Assembly: GCA_018780435.1 (NCBI GenBank)
Contig: JADMJS010000152.1
Location: 1-64,000 of the forward strand
Length of the DNA: 64,000 nt
Direction: 5' to 3'
DNA from: Myxococcales bacterium
GTDB lineage: Bacteria; Myxococcota_A; UBA9042; GCA-2863065
Shown: positions 8,736 to 20,200 of the stretch, piece after piece
Layout of the letters: each line of letters starts with the position of its first letter
Numbering within the stretch: position 1 is the stretch's first letter
The notes under the pieces: generated by a model
Seen by the model: only the letters and a program-made list of their open reading frames with translations
Told to the model about the DNA's origin: nothing
The model's database searches: none
Position numbers and translations under genes: made by a program

Positions 8736-10084
8736 TACTCCGCCGCGACGACACGTCTCATCACCTTGCCCGAGGGCCCATACGGCAACGTGTCGACCGG
8801 AAATAGACGCGTCGGCAACTTGTAGGCGGCGATCCCGGATCGCGCCCACTCCCGAAGGGACTCGAGCGTCGCGTCTCCCACAGCCGCGACAACGATCTCT
8901 TCGCCGAGCTGCGGACATGGTGTCCCGAAGACGGCGCACGCGACGAGTCCGGGCGCGCCCAGGAGCGCGGCCTCGACCTCCGCCGGGTGGATGGTGTTGC
9001 CACCGCGAAGGATGACGTCCTTCGATCGGCCATGGAGGAAGAGGCGTCCTTCGCCGTCGAGCCGGCCGAGGTCTCCGCTGTGGACCCAGCCGTCCCGATC
9101 GACCACCGCAGCCGTGCCCTCAGGATCGTCGAGGTAGGCGAGCATGACGTTCTCTCCGCGCACGAGGACCTCACCCAGGTCCGTCAGACGGAGCTCGACC
9201 CCCGGCACGGGCGTGCCAACGGACCCGGGGGCCGGCTGCAGGGGAGGTCCGTCCACCGTTGCGATTGACGCTTCCGTCATCCCCCACGCCTCTCGAACTG
9301 GACATCCGAAGCGAGTCTCCGTGGCGAGCCGCGTCGCGGCCGGCAGTGGCGCGCCGGCGGACAAGATCCAGCGCAGGCAGCCGGGGTGTCCCTTGGGCGA
9401 ATCGGCCCAGATGGCGAGCTGAGTCGGAACGGTCGGGAGCCACGTGAGGCGTGCATCGGCCGGCCAGCGCGCCGCGAGCGAACGGCCGGTGCTCGGCGGC
9501 AGGACCAGGGTGGCGCCCACCGCGAGCCCGACGAGGAGCACCATGCGTGCGCCGAACGAGTGCGCGAGCGGGAGGATAGCTCCGATGCGGTCGTTCGGAC
9601 CCAGGTCGAGCGCGTGTGAGACGAGGGAGGCCGTGTGGCGGACGAGCGATCCGTGCCCGATGGCGACGAAGCGTGCTTCCCCCGTCGTGCCGGAGGTCGA
9701 GAGGAGCAGCGCGAGATCGGTCGCTGGGCCGCTAAGCGGACCGTCGAGCGCGTCGCCCAACGAGAGAGTCTCCAGCGCGTTCGTGTCCAGGTGGCGACGA
9801 GCTCCCGTACGCCGACGTCGCTCAGCCTGCTCAGCCGGTGGCGCCGTGACGGACAAGGGGACCACGACGGCACGAGCGGCCAGGATCCCGAGCCACGCCG
9901 CAATGAGCGTCGGTGAGTTCGGCGCACAGACGCTGACGCGCTCACCCGGCGTGAAGGCCATGGCAAAGCGGAGCGCCAGACGCGCGAGCTCGCCGTAGTT
10001 CATCGTGGTGCCGTCAGCGTCCTCAACGGCGATCGCGTTGGGTGCTTCGGCCGCTCGACGGAAGAATGCGCCGGTCGCGTTCAT
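8705..10084 (-). CDS. AMP-forming acyl-CoA synthetase / acyl-adenylate ligase family protein
   Basis: Members of this family activate a carboxylic acid as an acyl-adenylate and usually pass it to CoA. Visible motifs are the phosphate loop LLLSTSGTTG, the adenine-binding AWGMTEASI, HSGDLGRLDGEGRLFLHGR with the hinge, and PYGPSGKVMRR with the catalytic Lys near the C-terminus. Two things are odd. The phosphate loop is followed by EARFV rather than the usual xPKG, and the protein is short (459 residues against about 500-550). The start ATG at 10084 precedes a typical N-terminus with a YGEL motif. The last 31 bases overlap the tail of the convergent histidine kinase gene. The start of the next minus-strand gene's stop lies 22 bases upstream, so it may be read from the same transcript as the two exported proteins. 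Substrate is unknown. Confidence 0.85.
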   Translation of the reverse strand: MNATGAFFRRAAEAPNAIAVEDADGTTMNYGELARLALRFAMAFTPGERVSVCAPNSPTLIAAWLGILAARAVVVPLSVTAPPAEQAERRRRTGARRHLDTNALETLSLGDALDGPLSGPATDLALLLSTSGTTGEARFVAIGHGSLVRHTASLVSHALDLGPNDRIGAILPLAHSFGARMVLLVGLAVGATLVLPPSTGRSLAARWPADARLTWLPTVPTQLAIWADSPKGHPGCLRWILSAGAPLPAATRLATETRFGCPVREAWGMTEASIATVDGPPLQPAPGSVGTPVPGVELRLTDLGEVLVRGENVMLAYLDDPEGTAAVVDRDGWVHSGDLGRLDGEGRLFLHGRSKDVILRGGNTIHPAEVEAALLGAPGLVACAVFGTPCPQLGEEIVVAAVGDATLESLREWARSGIAAYKLPTRLFPVDTLPYGPSGKVMRRVVAAEYHSGRGVSGK

Positions 10085-10106
10085 GGCTCTGGAGAAGGGG
10101 TGGGGC

Positions 10107-10715
10107 TCAGCGCCCAGCCTTACAGCCGAGCCAGGTCACGAACGCCGAATGGTGCTGCTTCACCGGCTCGCCGGCCCCCGAGTCTCGCAGCCATTGGCAG
10201 TAGTAGCGGCTGATGAGCTCGTCGGGCGTCGTGTCTCGACCGGCGGCCCGGTTCAACACGGCCTCCGCCGCTTGGCCGCCGGAACGCGCGATCTCGAGCT
10301 CGTCACCAGCGAGCGGACGCACGCCGTGGGGTCCGAGGGGTTCGAAGCGATCCCCGAGCGCGGCAACGGTCAGTGCGCCGTCGACCGAACCGGGGATGGC
10401 GACCCTCCCCCAAGGCGCCGCGACGTACTCGCCGTCGCGGAGGTTGAAGTTCATGCCCGCCGCGAAGCCGTAGACCACGACGGCGCCGCTGCCGTCGGGT
10501 GGCCACACCGAGGGCAGGGGCGGCGTCACGCGGAGAGACCACGATGTTCCATTGGGTGGCGATTCACTCGGGATCCATCCGTCGCGGACGCGTCGGGCGA
10601 AGTCGGCCTCGAGGGCCTGCTTCGCTTCGGCGAGCCGTGCGGGTGGAGCGGCCGACGCCGACGCGGTCGCGAGGAGAACGCCAGCAGCAAGGCTGGCTCG
10701 CTCGAGCGTACCCAT
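10107..10715 (-). CDS. Exported protein of unknown family
   Basis: About 202 residues with a clear signal peptide (hydrophobic core LAAGVLLATASASA, likely cut before APP). The mature part has WSLRVTPPLPSVWPP, a Gly/Val-rich VVVYGFAAGMNFN, RVAIPGSVDGAL and a C-terminal YYCQWL...TWLGCKAG with two Cys. I do not recognise the family. The ATG at 10715 shares its first base with the TGA of the preceding minus-strand gene (TGATG), which implies translational coupling. The frame stays open on the antisense side far upstream into the giant gene, but that part is only a shadow: the signal peptide and coupled ATG fix the real start. Confidence 0.7.
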   Translation of the reverse strand: MGTLERASLAAGVLLATASASAAPPARLAEAKQALEADFARRVRDGWIPSESPPNGTSWSLRVTPPLPSVWPPDGSGAVVVYGFAAGMNFNLRDGEYVAAPWGRVAIPGSVDGALTVAALGDRFEPLGPHGVRPLAGDELEIARSGGQAAEAVLNRAAGRDTTPDELISRYYCQWLRDSGAGEPVKQHHSAFVTWLGCKAGR

Positions 10716-11092
10716 CAGCCGGCTCGGCGACGAAGGCCGAAGGTCAGCGCCGCCAACCCGGCGAGCCCGAAGATCGCGGCGCCACCGCTCACCGGCGTCG
10801 CGCCGAGGGGCGACGTCGCGCAGTTCTTCCCGGTCGCCGTGGTGGCCGGAGGCGCTGCGTCGCCGTTGCAGAGGACACAATCGTAGGTCACGGACGACGG
10901 CGGCGTGCCTTGGCTGTAGTCGAGCTTCGAGCAGGTCGTCGCCTTGCACGTCGCCGACGAGCCGTCGTCGCGTGTGCAGACGTCGCCTGGCTTCTTGCTC
11001 TGGCAGCCTTGGATGTCGGGCGGCGGCACATCGGCGGACGCGGTGGCCGAGAGGGCGAAGAACCCGAGGGTGAGAGCGATGCGGTGAATCAT
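10715..11092 (-). CDS. Small Cys-rich secreted protein with C-terminal anchor-like tail
   Basis: This 125-residue protein has a signal peptide (IALTLGFFALSATASA, cut before DVPPP). Six Cys occur in about 45 residues (GCQSKKPGDVC, CKATTC, CVLC), followed by a Gly/Ala spacer, one hydrophobic helix (IFGLAGLAALTFGL) and a terminal RRRAG. That ending has the shape of a sortase-like anchoring tail such as MYXO-CTERM, though the usual Cys just before the helix is missing. It is divergent from the giant surface protein gene, sharing a 190-bp upstream region, and is coupled by a one-base overlap to the next exported protein. This suggests a shared cell-surface role, by inference. Confidence 0.72.
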   Translation of the reverse strand: MIHRIALTLGFFALSATASADVPPPDIQGCQSKKPGDVCTRDDGSSATCKATTCSKLDYSQGTPPSSVTYDCVLCNGDAAPPATTATGKNCATSPLGATPVSGGAAIFGLAGLAALTFGLRRRAG

Positions 11093-11282
11093 GGACCAGA
11101 GCCTCCTGGCGTCGTTCTACCATGCCGGTGTCGCTCGCGCCTGAACGCGCCAGCAAAGTGAGCCCTACTCCGCCGATTCCAGTTGAGATCCCCGGGTTCG
11201 CTTCGATCCCCATGTTCCGGACACGTCCGAATTGCTCCGGCCGGGGCATTCCCGTGGGCGGGCAGTCGGAAGGGGATGAACG

Positions 11283-14200
11283 ATGAAGCGCGAACAGAGG
11301 AAATTGGGACTCGTGGGTGATCTTGATGGGAGCCGAGCCGGACGGTGGGCGCTCACGACGTTGCTCGGCCTCCTGTTCGCTCCCGTCCTGGCGCTGGCCC
11401 AGATCGACACCCGGCACTGGATCCCCGCGCTTTGGGCGCCGGACCAGAACTCGAACTACACCGGCGACCACTACGTCATCATCTCGACTCCCGAGGTGTC
11501 GGACGTGGCGTTTACCCTCAGCGACGGCGCCGGGAACGTCCACACCGGGACCGTCTCGAATGCGGCGCCGGTCACGCTCAAGATCGCCAAGTTCACGACG
11601 ACGTTCGGCGCCGACAGTACGGGCGGGTGGGCAGGGACGCACACGGCCAACGTCCTGATTGGACCGGCGACCCTGAACGTCGCGAACGGCGACGGACTCG
11701 TCCTCGAAGCCCAACGCCCCGTCTACATGAACATTCGTCAACGCAGCGGATCGCAAGGTGATTCGCTCACCTCGCCCGGCCGTAAGGGGCTCGGTAGGGA
11801 CTTCCGCATCGGCTTCGGGCGCAACACCAAGACCACCTCGTCCACCCGCGGCAGCTTCTTCTCGTTCATGGCGATGGAGGACGGCACCACGGTCACTGTC
11901 GATCACTTCAAGCCGGGCATGAAGGTCTACGGGCAGCCCGACGCGGACGGCGACGGCACCACTGACGCGTTCACGGTGACCCTGAACAAGAACCAGAGCT
12001 ACGTCGTCGGCCTCCAGGACAGCACCTACACGGGCACGGTGGACGTCGACCAACTCAACGGCACTCGGGTGCGCTCCGACAAGCTCATCACCGTCGCCTC
12101 GGGGTTCTGGACCGGCGGTCCGGCGACGACGGCACAGGACGTCGGAATCGACCAGATCGTCCCGGTCGAGCTGGCGGGCTCCGAATATGTCTTCATCAAG
12201 GGCAACGCGCTGGCCACGAACCTCATGGAGTCGGTGACCATCGTCGCCACTCAGGACGACACGAACATCTTCGTGAACGGCTCGACGACGCCGCTGAACC
12301 CGACGCCGCTGAACGCGGGCGACTTCTATTACGTCCACAACCAATATTCAGCGAACGGCAACTTGTATCTGACGTCGTCGAAGCCCGTGCTCGCCTTTCA
12401 GGAGGTGGGTGGTTCCGACAACGTCGCGACCCCGGGCGTGAGCTTCGTCCCTCCCATCGGCGTCGATGCTGCGAACTTCGTGGACAACATCCCGACCGTC
12501 GAGCTTATCGGTACGGCGACGATCGGCGTCGTCGCACGCGCCAGCGCCTGGGTCACCATCAACGGCGCAGCGCCGGGCGTGGCGGCCAAGACGGTCACCG
12601 GAGCGCCGGGCTGGGTGACCTACTCGCTCACCAACCAGACCGGCACTATCGCCGTCGAGTCGAACTCGGCGGTCGCCGTGTCGCTCGTGAACGTGAACAA
12701 CGTCATCGGAAGTAGCGGATACTTCTCGGGTTTCCCGTATGGCTCCATCGATCTGGACGGTGACGACACTCGCGATGGCGAGGACAACTGTCCCGACGAT
12801 CCGAACCTCGATCAGGAGGACGCCGATCTCGATGGCGTCGGCGATCTCTGTGACCAGTGCGACGCCGATCCCTACAAGGCGCTCGCCGGTGCCTGTGGCT
12901 GCGGGACCCCGGACGGCGATCCCGACGGCGACGGCGTGACCTGCGCGGACAACTGCCGCTACGCGTCGAACGCCGCGCAGACCGACAGCGACAGCGACGG
13001 CGTCGGCGACGCATGCCAGGGCAACCGCGACAGCGATGGCGCCGCCGACGCCGCCGACGAGTGCCCGGACGACCCGGACATGACGTCGGCGGGCCTGTGC
13101 GGGTGCGGCACGCTCGAAGTCGACAGCGACGTCGACGGCACGCCGAACTGCGTGGACACTTGCCCCATCGACGCGTCCAAGACGACGGCAGGCCAGTGTG
13201 GTTGCGGCAACCCGGACACCGACACGGATGGCGACGGGGTCGCGGACTGTGTCGATGTCTGCGGCAACGGCGCCGTGGACGCGGGCGAGGAGTGCGACGA
13301 CGGGAACCACGTCGACGGCGACGGTTGCTCGAACACCTGCACGGCCGGCCTCTACGCGGCGGCCGACTCGGCGAACGTCGACGAAGACGGGACCATCACC
13401 GTCGACATCCAGGGTAACGATCCATCGGGAGGCGTCAGCGTCGCCACCGTCATCGTGACCCCACCCGCGCATGGTAGCGCCCTTGTCCTCGCCGACGGCC
13501 AAGTCACCTACGTCCCTGCCGCGAACTACAACGGCACGGACTCATTCACCTATCAGCTCGACGATGGTACGTCCTTGTCGGACCCGGCGAGCGTCGACGT
13601 CACCATCGCGGCCGTCGCCGACGAGCCCACCATCGCTGATGTGTCTGGCTCGACGATCGATGAAGACGCGGCGACCGGCGCCATCACGGTCGCGATCGGT
13701 GACGTGGATGACTTGTCGGGCGGCTCCCTGACGCTCACCGGGACGTCGAGCGATACGACCCTCGTCCCGAATTCGAACATCGTCTTCGGCGGGAGCGGCA
13801 ACAGCCGAACCGTCACGATCACCCCGGCCGAAAACCGCAACGGCAGCGCCACCATCACCCTCCGCGTGACCGACGCGACGTCCTTGTTCGCGACCGACGC
13901 GCTCTCGCTCACGGTCACGGCCCAGAACGACGCCCCGACGGCGAGCGCGGACGACGTGGACGCGAGCGAAGGCGCCGAGACGACGGGCGCAACGCTCCTC
14001 GCCAACGACGGCGACATCGACGGCGACGCGCTGACGGCACAGCTCGTCAGCGGTCCCGCACACGGCACCCTCGAGCTGAATTCGGATGGCACCTTCCGCT
14101 ACGTCCACGACGGTTCCGAGACCACCTCCGACCAGTTCTCGTACCGTGCGTACGACGGCACGGTCCACTCCGCGCCGGTCCTCGTCTCTATCGCCGTGAT

Positions 14201-17200
14201 GTCGGCCAACGACCGGCCCATCGCCGTCGCCGACGCGCTCGCCGTCTCCGAAGGGGGATCGAACCTGCTCCTGGTTGGCGGCGGCACCTCCGTCCTCGAC
14301 AACGACGCCGACGCCGACGGCAACGCCTTGTCGGCCGTCCTCGTCGCCGGCCCGACGCACGGCACCCTCGAGCTGAACCCGAGCGGGTCCTTCCGCTACA
14401 CCCACGACGGCTCCGAGGCGACCAGCGACCAGTTCACCTATGCTGCCCACGACGGGCTCGCGACGTCGGTTCCCGTCGTCGTCAGCATCGCGATCACGCC
14501 CGTCAACGACGCCCCCGTCGCCGTCGCGGACGCCCTGGCGGCGCCCGAAGGGGGCTCGGTCACGGCGCTCGGCGCCTCCTCGCTCCTTGAGAACGACCAC
14601 GACGCCGACGGCGACGCCCTCTCGGCCGTGATCGTCGACGCACCCGCTCACGGCACGCTCAACCTCGCGAGCGACGGCACTTTCGAGTACGTCCACGATG
14701 GCTCCGAGACCACGTCCGACCACTTCAGCTACCGGGCCTTCGATGGCGAGGACTACTCCAGCGTCGTCGCCGTGATGGTCGCGGTAGCCCCCTCGAACGA
14801 TCTGCCCGTGGCCGGTGTCGACGCCATTCAAGCGACCGAAGACGGCGTCTTCACGTCGCTCGCGTCGGGCGCGACGTCGCTGCTCGAGAACGACACGGAC
14901 GCCGACGGCGACGCCCTGACGGCCCAGCTCGTCGCCGGCGTCGCGCACGGCGCGCTGGTCTTCCATCCGGACGGCACCTTCCTCTACGCCCACGACGGCT
15001 CGGAGACGACGAGCGACGAGTTCACCTACGCCGCCCACGACGGCACCGGCGCCTCGACGCCCGTCGTCGTCAGCATCGCCATCGCGCCTCAGAACGACGC
15101 CCCGGTCGCCGTGGCCGACGGCGCAGTCGCAGGTGAAGGCGCCGAGATCACGGCGCTTTCGAGCGGCTCGACGTCGGTCCTCGCCAACGACGGCGACGCG
15201 GAGGGCGATTCGCTCACCACGTTCCTGGTCTCGGGCCCCGCGCACGGTCTCCTTGAGCTCGCGCCCGACGGGACCTTCCGCTACGTCCACGACGGCTCCG
15301 AGAGCGCCGTCGACCAGTTCAGCTACTCGGCGTGGGACGGGGTGACCGCGTCCGCTCCGGTCGTCGTATCCATCTCGGTGAGCGGCGGGAACGACGTCCC
15401 GACGCTGTCGCCAACGTCGGTCACGGTCGATGAAGGCGGCGAGGTAACGTCGACAGAGGGCGGTGCCACGTCGCTGCTCGCCTCGGCGAGCGATGCAGAC
15501 GGCGACGAGCTGTCGGCCGTCCTGGTCGCGGCCCCGAGCCACGGAACGCTCCAACTCAATGTGGACGGCACCTTCCGCTACACGCACGACGGCTCGGAGA
15601 CCACGGCCGACGCGTTCACCGTGAAAGTTCACGACGGGTTCCTCGACTCGGCGGCGGTCGTCGTGTCCATCGCGATCACCCCCGTCAATGACGCGCCGAC
15701 GCTCGCCCCGGCTGCCCTCGATCTCCCGGAAGGCGGCAGCGCGACAGTCACCGCGAGTAGTGCGTCGAGCTTCCTCGTAGGCGCTTCGGACGCCGAAGGC
15801 GACCACGTCACAGTGGTGCTCGCCGCGGCGCCGGCTCATGGTTCGATCGAGCTCAACGCCGACGGCACCTTCACCTACACCCATGACGGGTCCGAGACGA
15901 CGTCCGACGAGCTCCGCATCGCGGCGACCGATGGGCACGCCACGTCGGAAGCGCTGGTCGTCGCCATCACCGTCACGCCCGAGAACGATGCGCCGACGCT
16001 GTCGCCCACGACCGTCACCGTCTCCGAAGGCGGCGTCGCCACCCACACCGATGACGACGGCACGTCGCTCCTCGCGAGCGCCCATGACGCGGAAGGTGCT
16101 GCGATCACAGCCGTTCTCGTCGCTGCGCCGAAGCACGGCTGGCTTGAGCTCGAAGACGACGGCACCTTCCGGTACATCCACGACGGTTCCGAGATCGCGG
16201 CTGACGCCTTCATGGTCGCGGCGAATGACGGTCAGCGCTCGTCGTCGCCCGTTACCGTCGCCATCACCGTGACGCCGGTCAACGACGGCCCGACCGTCGG
16301 TCCCGTGACCCTCGTGGTCGACGAAGGCCAGTCCGTCTCGGCGACCGCCGACGGTACGACGTCGCTCTTGTCGATGGCGCGCGACGCAGACGGCGACCTG
16401 CTGCACGTGGTGCTCGTGAGCGCGCCGCAAGCCGGGGCCCTCTTGCTCAATCAAGACGGGAGCTTCCAGTACACCCACGACGGATCCGAGGCCTATCTCG
16501 ACTCGTTCGCCTTCAAGGCCAGCGACGGGAACGAGGACTCGGAGCCAGTCACGGTCACCATCGTCGTGAACCCCGCCAACGACGTCCCTGTCGCGGCGGC
16601 CGCCTCGTTGCGCGTCTCGGAAGGCGCCTCGGTCTCGACCACGGACGGCGGCGCGACGTCCCTCCTCGCTGGGGCGACCGACGGTGAAGGCGACGAGCTG
16701 CTCGCGCTGGTGGCGCAGGCGCCGGCGCACGGCACGCTCGCGCTCGGCTACGACGGCACCTTCCTCTACACCCACGACGGTTCGGAGACGACGGTCGACA
16801 CGTTCGCGTTCGTGGTGAACGACGAGACCGAGGACTCGGCCCCAGTGACCGTCACCATCGCGATCATCGCGACGAATGATGCGCCGCGTGTGGACCCGGT
16901 CTCCCTGGTGCTCGAGGAGGGCAGCTCTACCGTGTCGACGGCCGCCGATGCGGCGTCGCTGCTCGCGACGGTCAGTGACGCCGAAGGCGACGCCGTCACG
17001 GCGACGCTGGTGTCCGGGCCCGACCACGGTTACGTCGAACTGAACAAAGACGGGACCTTCCGCTACGTCCACGACGGGTCAGAACAAGCCGAAGACGCGT
17101 TCATGTTCAGGGCGAGCGACGGCCAGGCCGACTCAGCGCCGCTGCGCGTCAACGTGACCATTACGCCGGTCAACGACGCGCCGATCGTCGGCCCGGTCGG

Positions 17201-20200
17201 GATTTCGCTCGATGAGGGCGGGGCCGTGACCATCACGGAGTCTGGTGCCGAGTCTCTCTTGAACACGGCCCACGACGCCGACGGTGACACGCTCACCGCG
17301 GTGCTCGTGTCCGGCCCGTCACACGGCACCTTCGAGCTGAACGCCGACGGGACCTTCCGTTACGTCCACGACGGCTCGGAGTCGGCCGGTGACAGTCTGA
17401 CCTTCAAGGTGAGCGACGGCGTGGCCGAGTCGGCGTCGACGACCGTCACCATCACCATCGCGCACGTCAATGACGGGCCCACGCTCGAACCTGTAGCGCT
17501 TGACGTCGACGAAGGCGGGGCGGCTACGGAGACACGCGGCGGGGCCACCTCGCTGCTCGCCACCGCCATCGACGGTGACGGCGACGTACTGACCGCCGCG
17601 CTGCTCGCGGGGCCACGCCACGGCACGTTGCAGCTAAACGTGGACGGGACGTTCCGCTACGAACACGACGGCTCGGAGACCGCGGACGACCTGTTCACGT
17701 TTGCCGTGAGCGATGGCGACTCCGCGTCTGCGTCGGTGACGGTCGTGGTCGCGATACGCCCGAAGAACGACGCGCCGACCTTGGGCCCGGTAGCCTTGGT
17801 CCTCGTCGAAGGGGGCTCGGTCGCGACCACGGCCGACGGTGCCGCGTCGTTCCTCGCCAGCGCCTCGGACGCCGAAGGCGACGTGCTCACCGCAGTGCTC
17901 GTCACGGCCCCGGAGCACGGCACGTTCGAACTGAACTCGGACGGTTCGTTCCGCTACACCCACGACGGGTCCGAGACGACGTCCGACACCCTCGTCCTGA
18001 AGGTGAACGACGGCGTCGCGGAGTCGGGCTCGGTGGTGGTCTCGGTCTCGATCACACCCGTCAGCGACGCACCGGCCTTGGGCGCCGTCGCGCTGGCGGT
18101 CGACGAAGGCGCGTCCGTGCAGACGACGTCGGGTGGCGCCGCATCGCTCATCGCGACCGCGTCCGACGCCGAGGGCGACGCCGTCACGGCGGTGCTCCTA
18201 GCGCCTCCGACGCACGGCACGCTCGACCTCGAAGCCGACGGGACCTTCCGTTACACACACGATGGCTCCGAGACCACGCACGATGAATTCACGCTCTCGG
18301 CGAACGACGGTGCCGCGTCGTCCGCCCCCGTGACGGTCTCCATCACCGTGACTCCGGTGAACGACGCGCCGGTTGGCGCCTCGGTGGCCCTGACGGTAGC
18401 CGAAGGCGCGACCGTGACCGCTCAGGACGACGGCGCGGAATCCCTTTTGGGCGACGTGACCGACGCGGAGGGCGACGGCCTGAGCGCTTCTCTGGCGAGC
18501 CCGCCGTCGCACGGCAAGGTGACCGTGAAGCCCGACGGGTCGTTCCGCTACACGCACGACGGGTCCAACACGTCGGAGGACGCCTTCACCTTCACGGCCC
18601 ATGATGGTGCCGCGACCTCCGAGCCCATCACCGTGACGATCACGGTGGTGCTTGAGAACGATGTCCCGACCCTTGGACCGATCGCGCTGGCGGCCAATGA
18701 AGGCGGCGCGGTGACGATGACCGTGGAAGGTGCGACTTCGCTCCTTGCCACCGCGGCGGACGGCGACGGCGACGCGCTGACCGTCGTCGTCATCGAAGCG
18801 CCCGCTCACGGCGCGCTCGAGCTCTCGCCGGACGGCACGTTCCGGTATGTACACGATGGCTCCGAGACGACGACGGACACCTTCACGTTCGCCGTCACCG
18901 ACGGGACCGCGGCCTCGGCCCCCGTGGTGGTTCAGGTGGCGGTCTTCCCGAAGAACGACAGCCCCACGATCACGTCGGTCCCAGACCAGCTTCTCGACGA
19001 GGATCGTTCGACGACCGAGCTTGGCTTCACGGTCACCGACGCCGAGACGGATGCGAGTGATCTCGTGGTCTTCTGCACGTCGTCGGACCATGCCCTCATC
19101 CCGCACACCGGGATCACCATCACGGGCGACGGCCAAGACCGTACCGTGACCGTGACGTCGGCGCCCGACGCCCACGGCACCGCCACCATCACGCTCATCG
19201 TGTCGGACGGCTCCTCCACGAGCCAGACGCACTTCGACGTCGTTGTCGTGCCCGTGGTCGACGCGCCGTCGGTGGCCGCCATCCCGTCGCAGACCCTCTA
19301 CGAAGACGCCGAGCCGGCTCGCCTGACGCTGAACCTCAACGACGTCGACACGGGCGCTGCGGACCTCGTGGTGACGGCCCGCGCCGCGAACCCGGGCCTC
19401 ATTCCGGCCAGCGGCCTCACGGTCGACGGTGAAGGCACTGAGCGCACCCTGCTCGTGACGGCGGCGCCGAACGCGAGCGGCACGACGAGCGTTACGGTGA
19501 CCGTCTCGGATGGCGAGGTGGACGTCGAGACCAGCTTCGACGTGACCGTGGTCGCCGTGAACGACGCGCCCGGCATGAACACGCCGGCTGCCATCGCGCT
19601 CGATGAAGACACCACCGCAGCCATCCCCGGCGTCAGTGTCTGGGACATCGACGCGGGCAATCAGAAGCTCTCGCTCACCGTCACTGCCGCGAGGGGGAGC
19701 CTCGCCGTGACCGAGACCCAAGGCATCGAGTTCGTCTCGCGCACGTCCGACAACGGCGACCTCATCTTCACGGGTTCCGTCACGGCCGTGAACGCCGCGC
19801 TGGCGACATTGACCTATACCGCCGACCCCGACTTCAATGGCGAAGACACGATCCGCGTTCGTGTGAGCGACCTCGGAAACACCGGCGTCGGCGGTCCGCT
19901 CGTTGCCAAGGCGCTCGTCGCCGTCACCGTCAGGGCGGTGGCCGACCTGCCGCCGCGGCTCGGTGGTGACGGTGCGGGCGACGACAGCTCGGACGGCGCC
20001 TCGACGGACGGTGGCTCGGACGGCGCACCGGTTGAGGGCGATCGCGACGACGACGGCCTCAGCGACACGGACGAAGCCACCGCTGGCACCGACCCAGACG
20101 TCGCCGACACGGACGGTGACGGCCTGAAAGACGGCGACGAAGTCCTCGACTGGGAGAGCGACCCGCTCCTCATCGACACCGACGGCGACGGCCTCGACGA

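Noticed and set aside
10716-12344. Upstream extension of the minus-strand frame that ends at 10107
   Set aside because: The real gene begins at 10715 with a signal peptide; the extension is antisense to the giant gene and to the small Cys-rich gene.
13542-17072. Long open frame antisense to the giant surface gene, with further ones at 18198-20591 and 12348-13502
   Set aside because: They mirror the 297-bp repeat and GC-rich codon use; the proteins are repetitive Arg/Val/Asp strings with no family, start or ribosome binding site.
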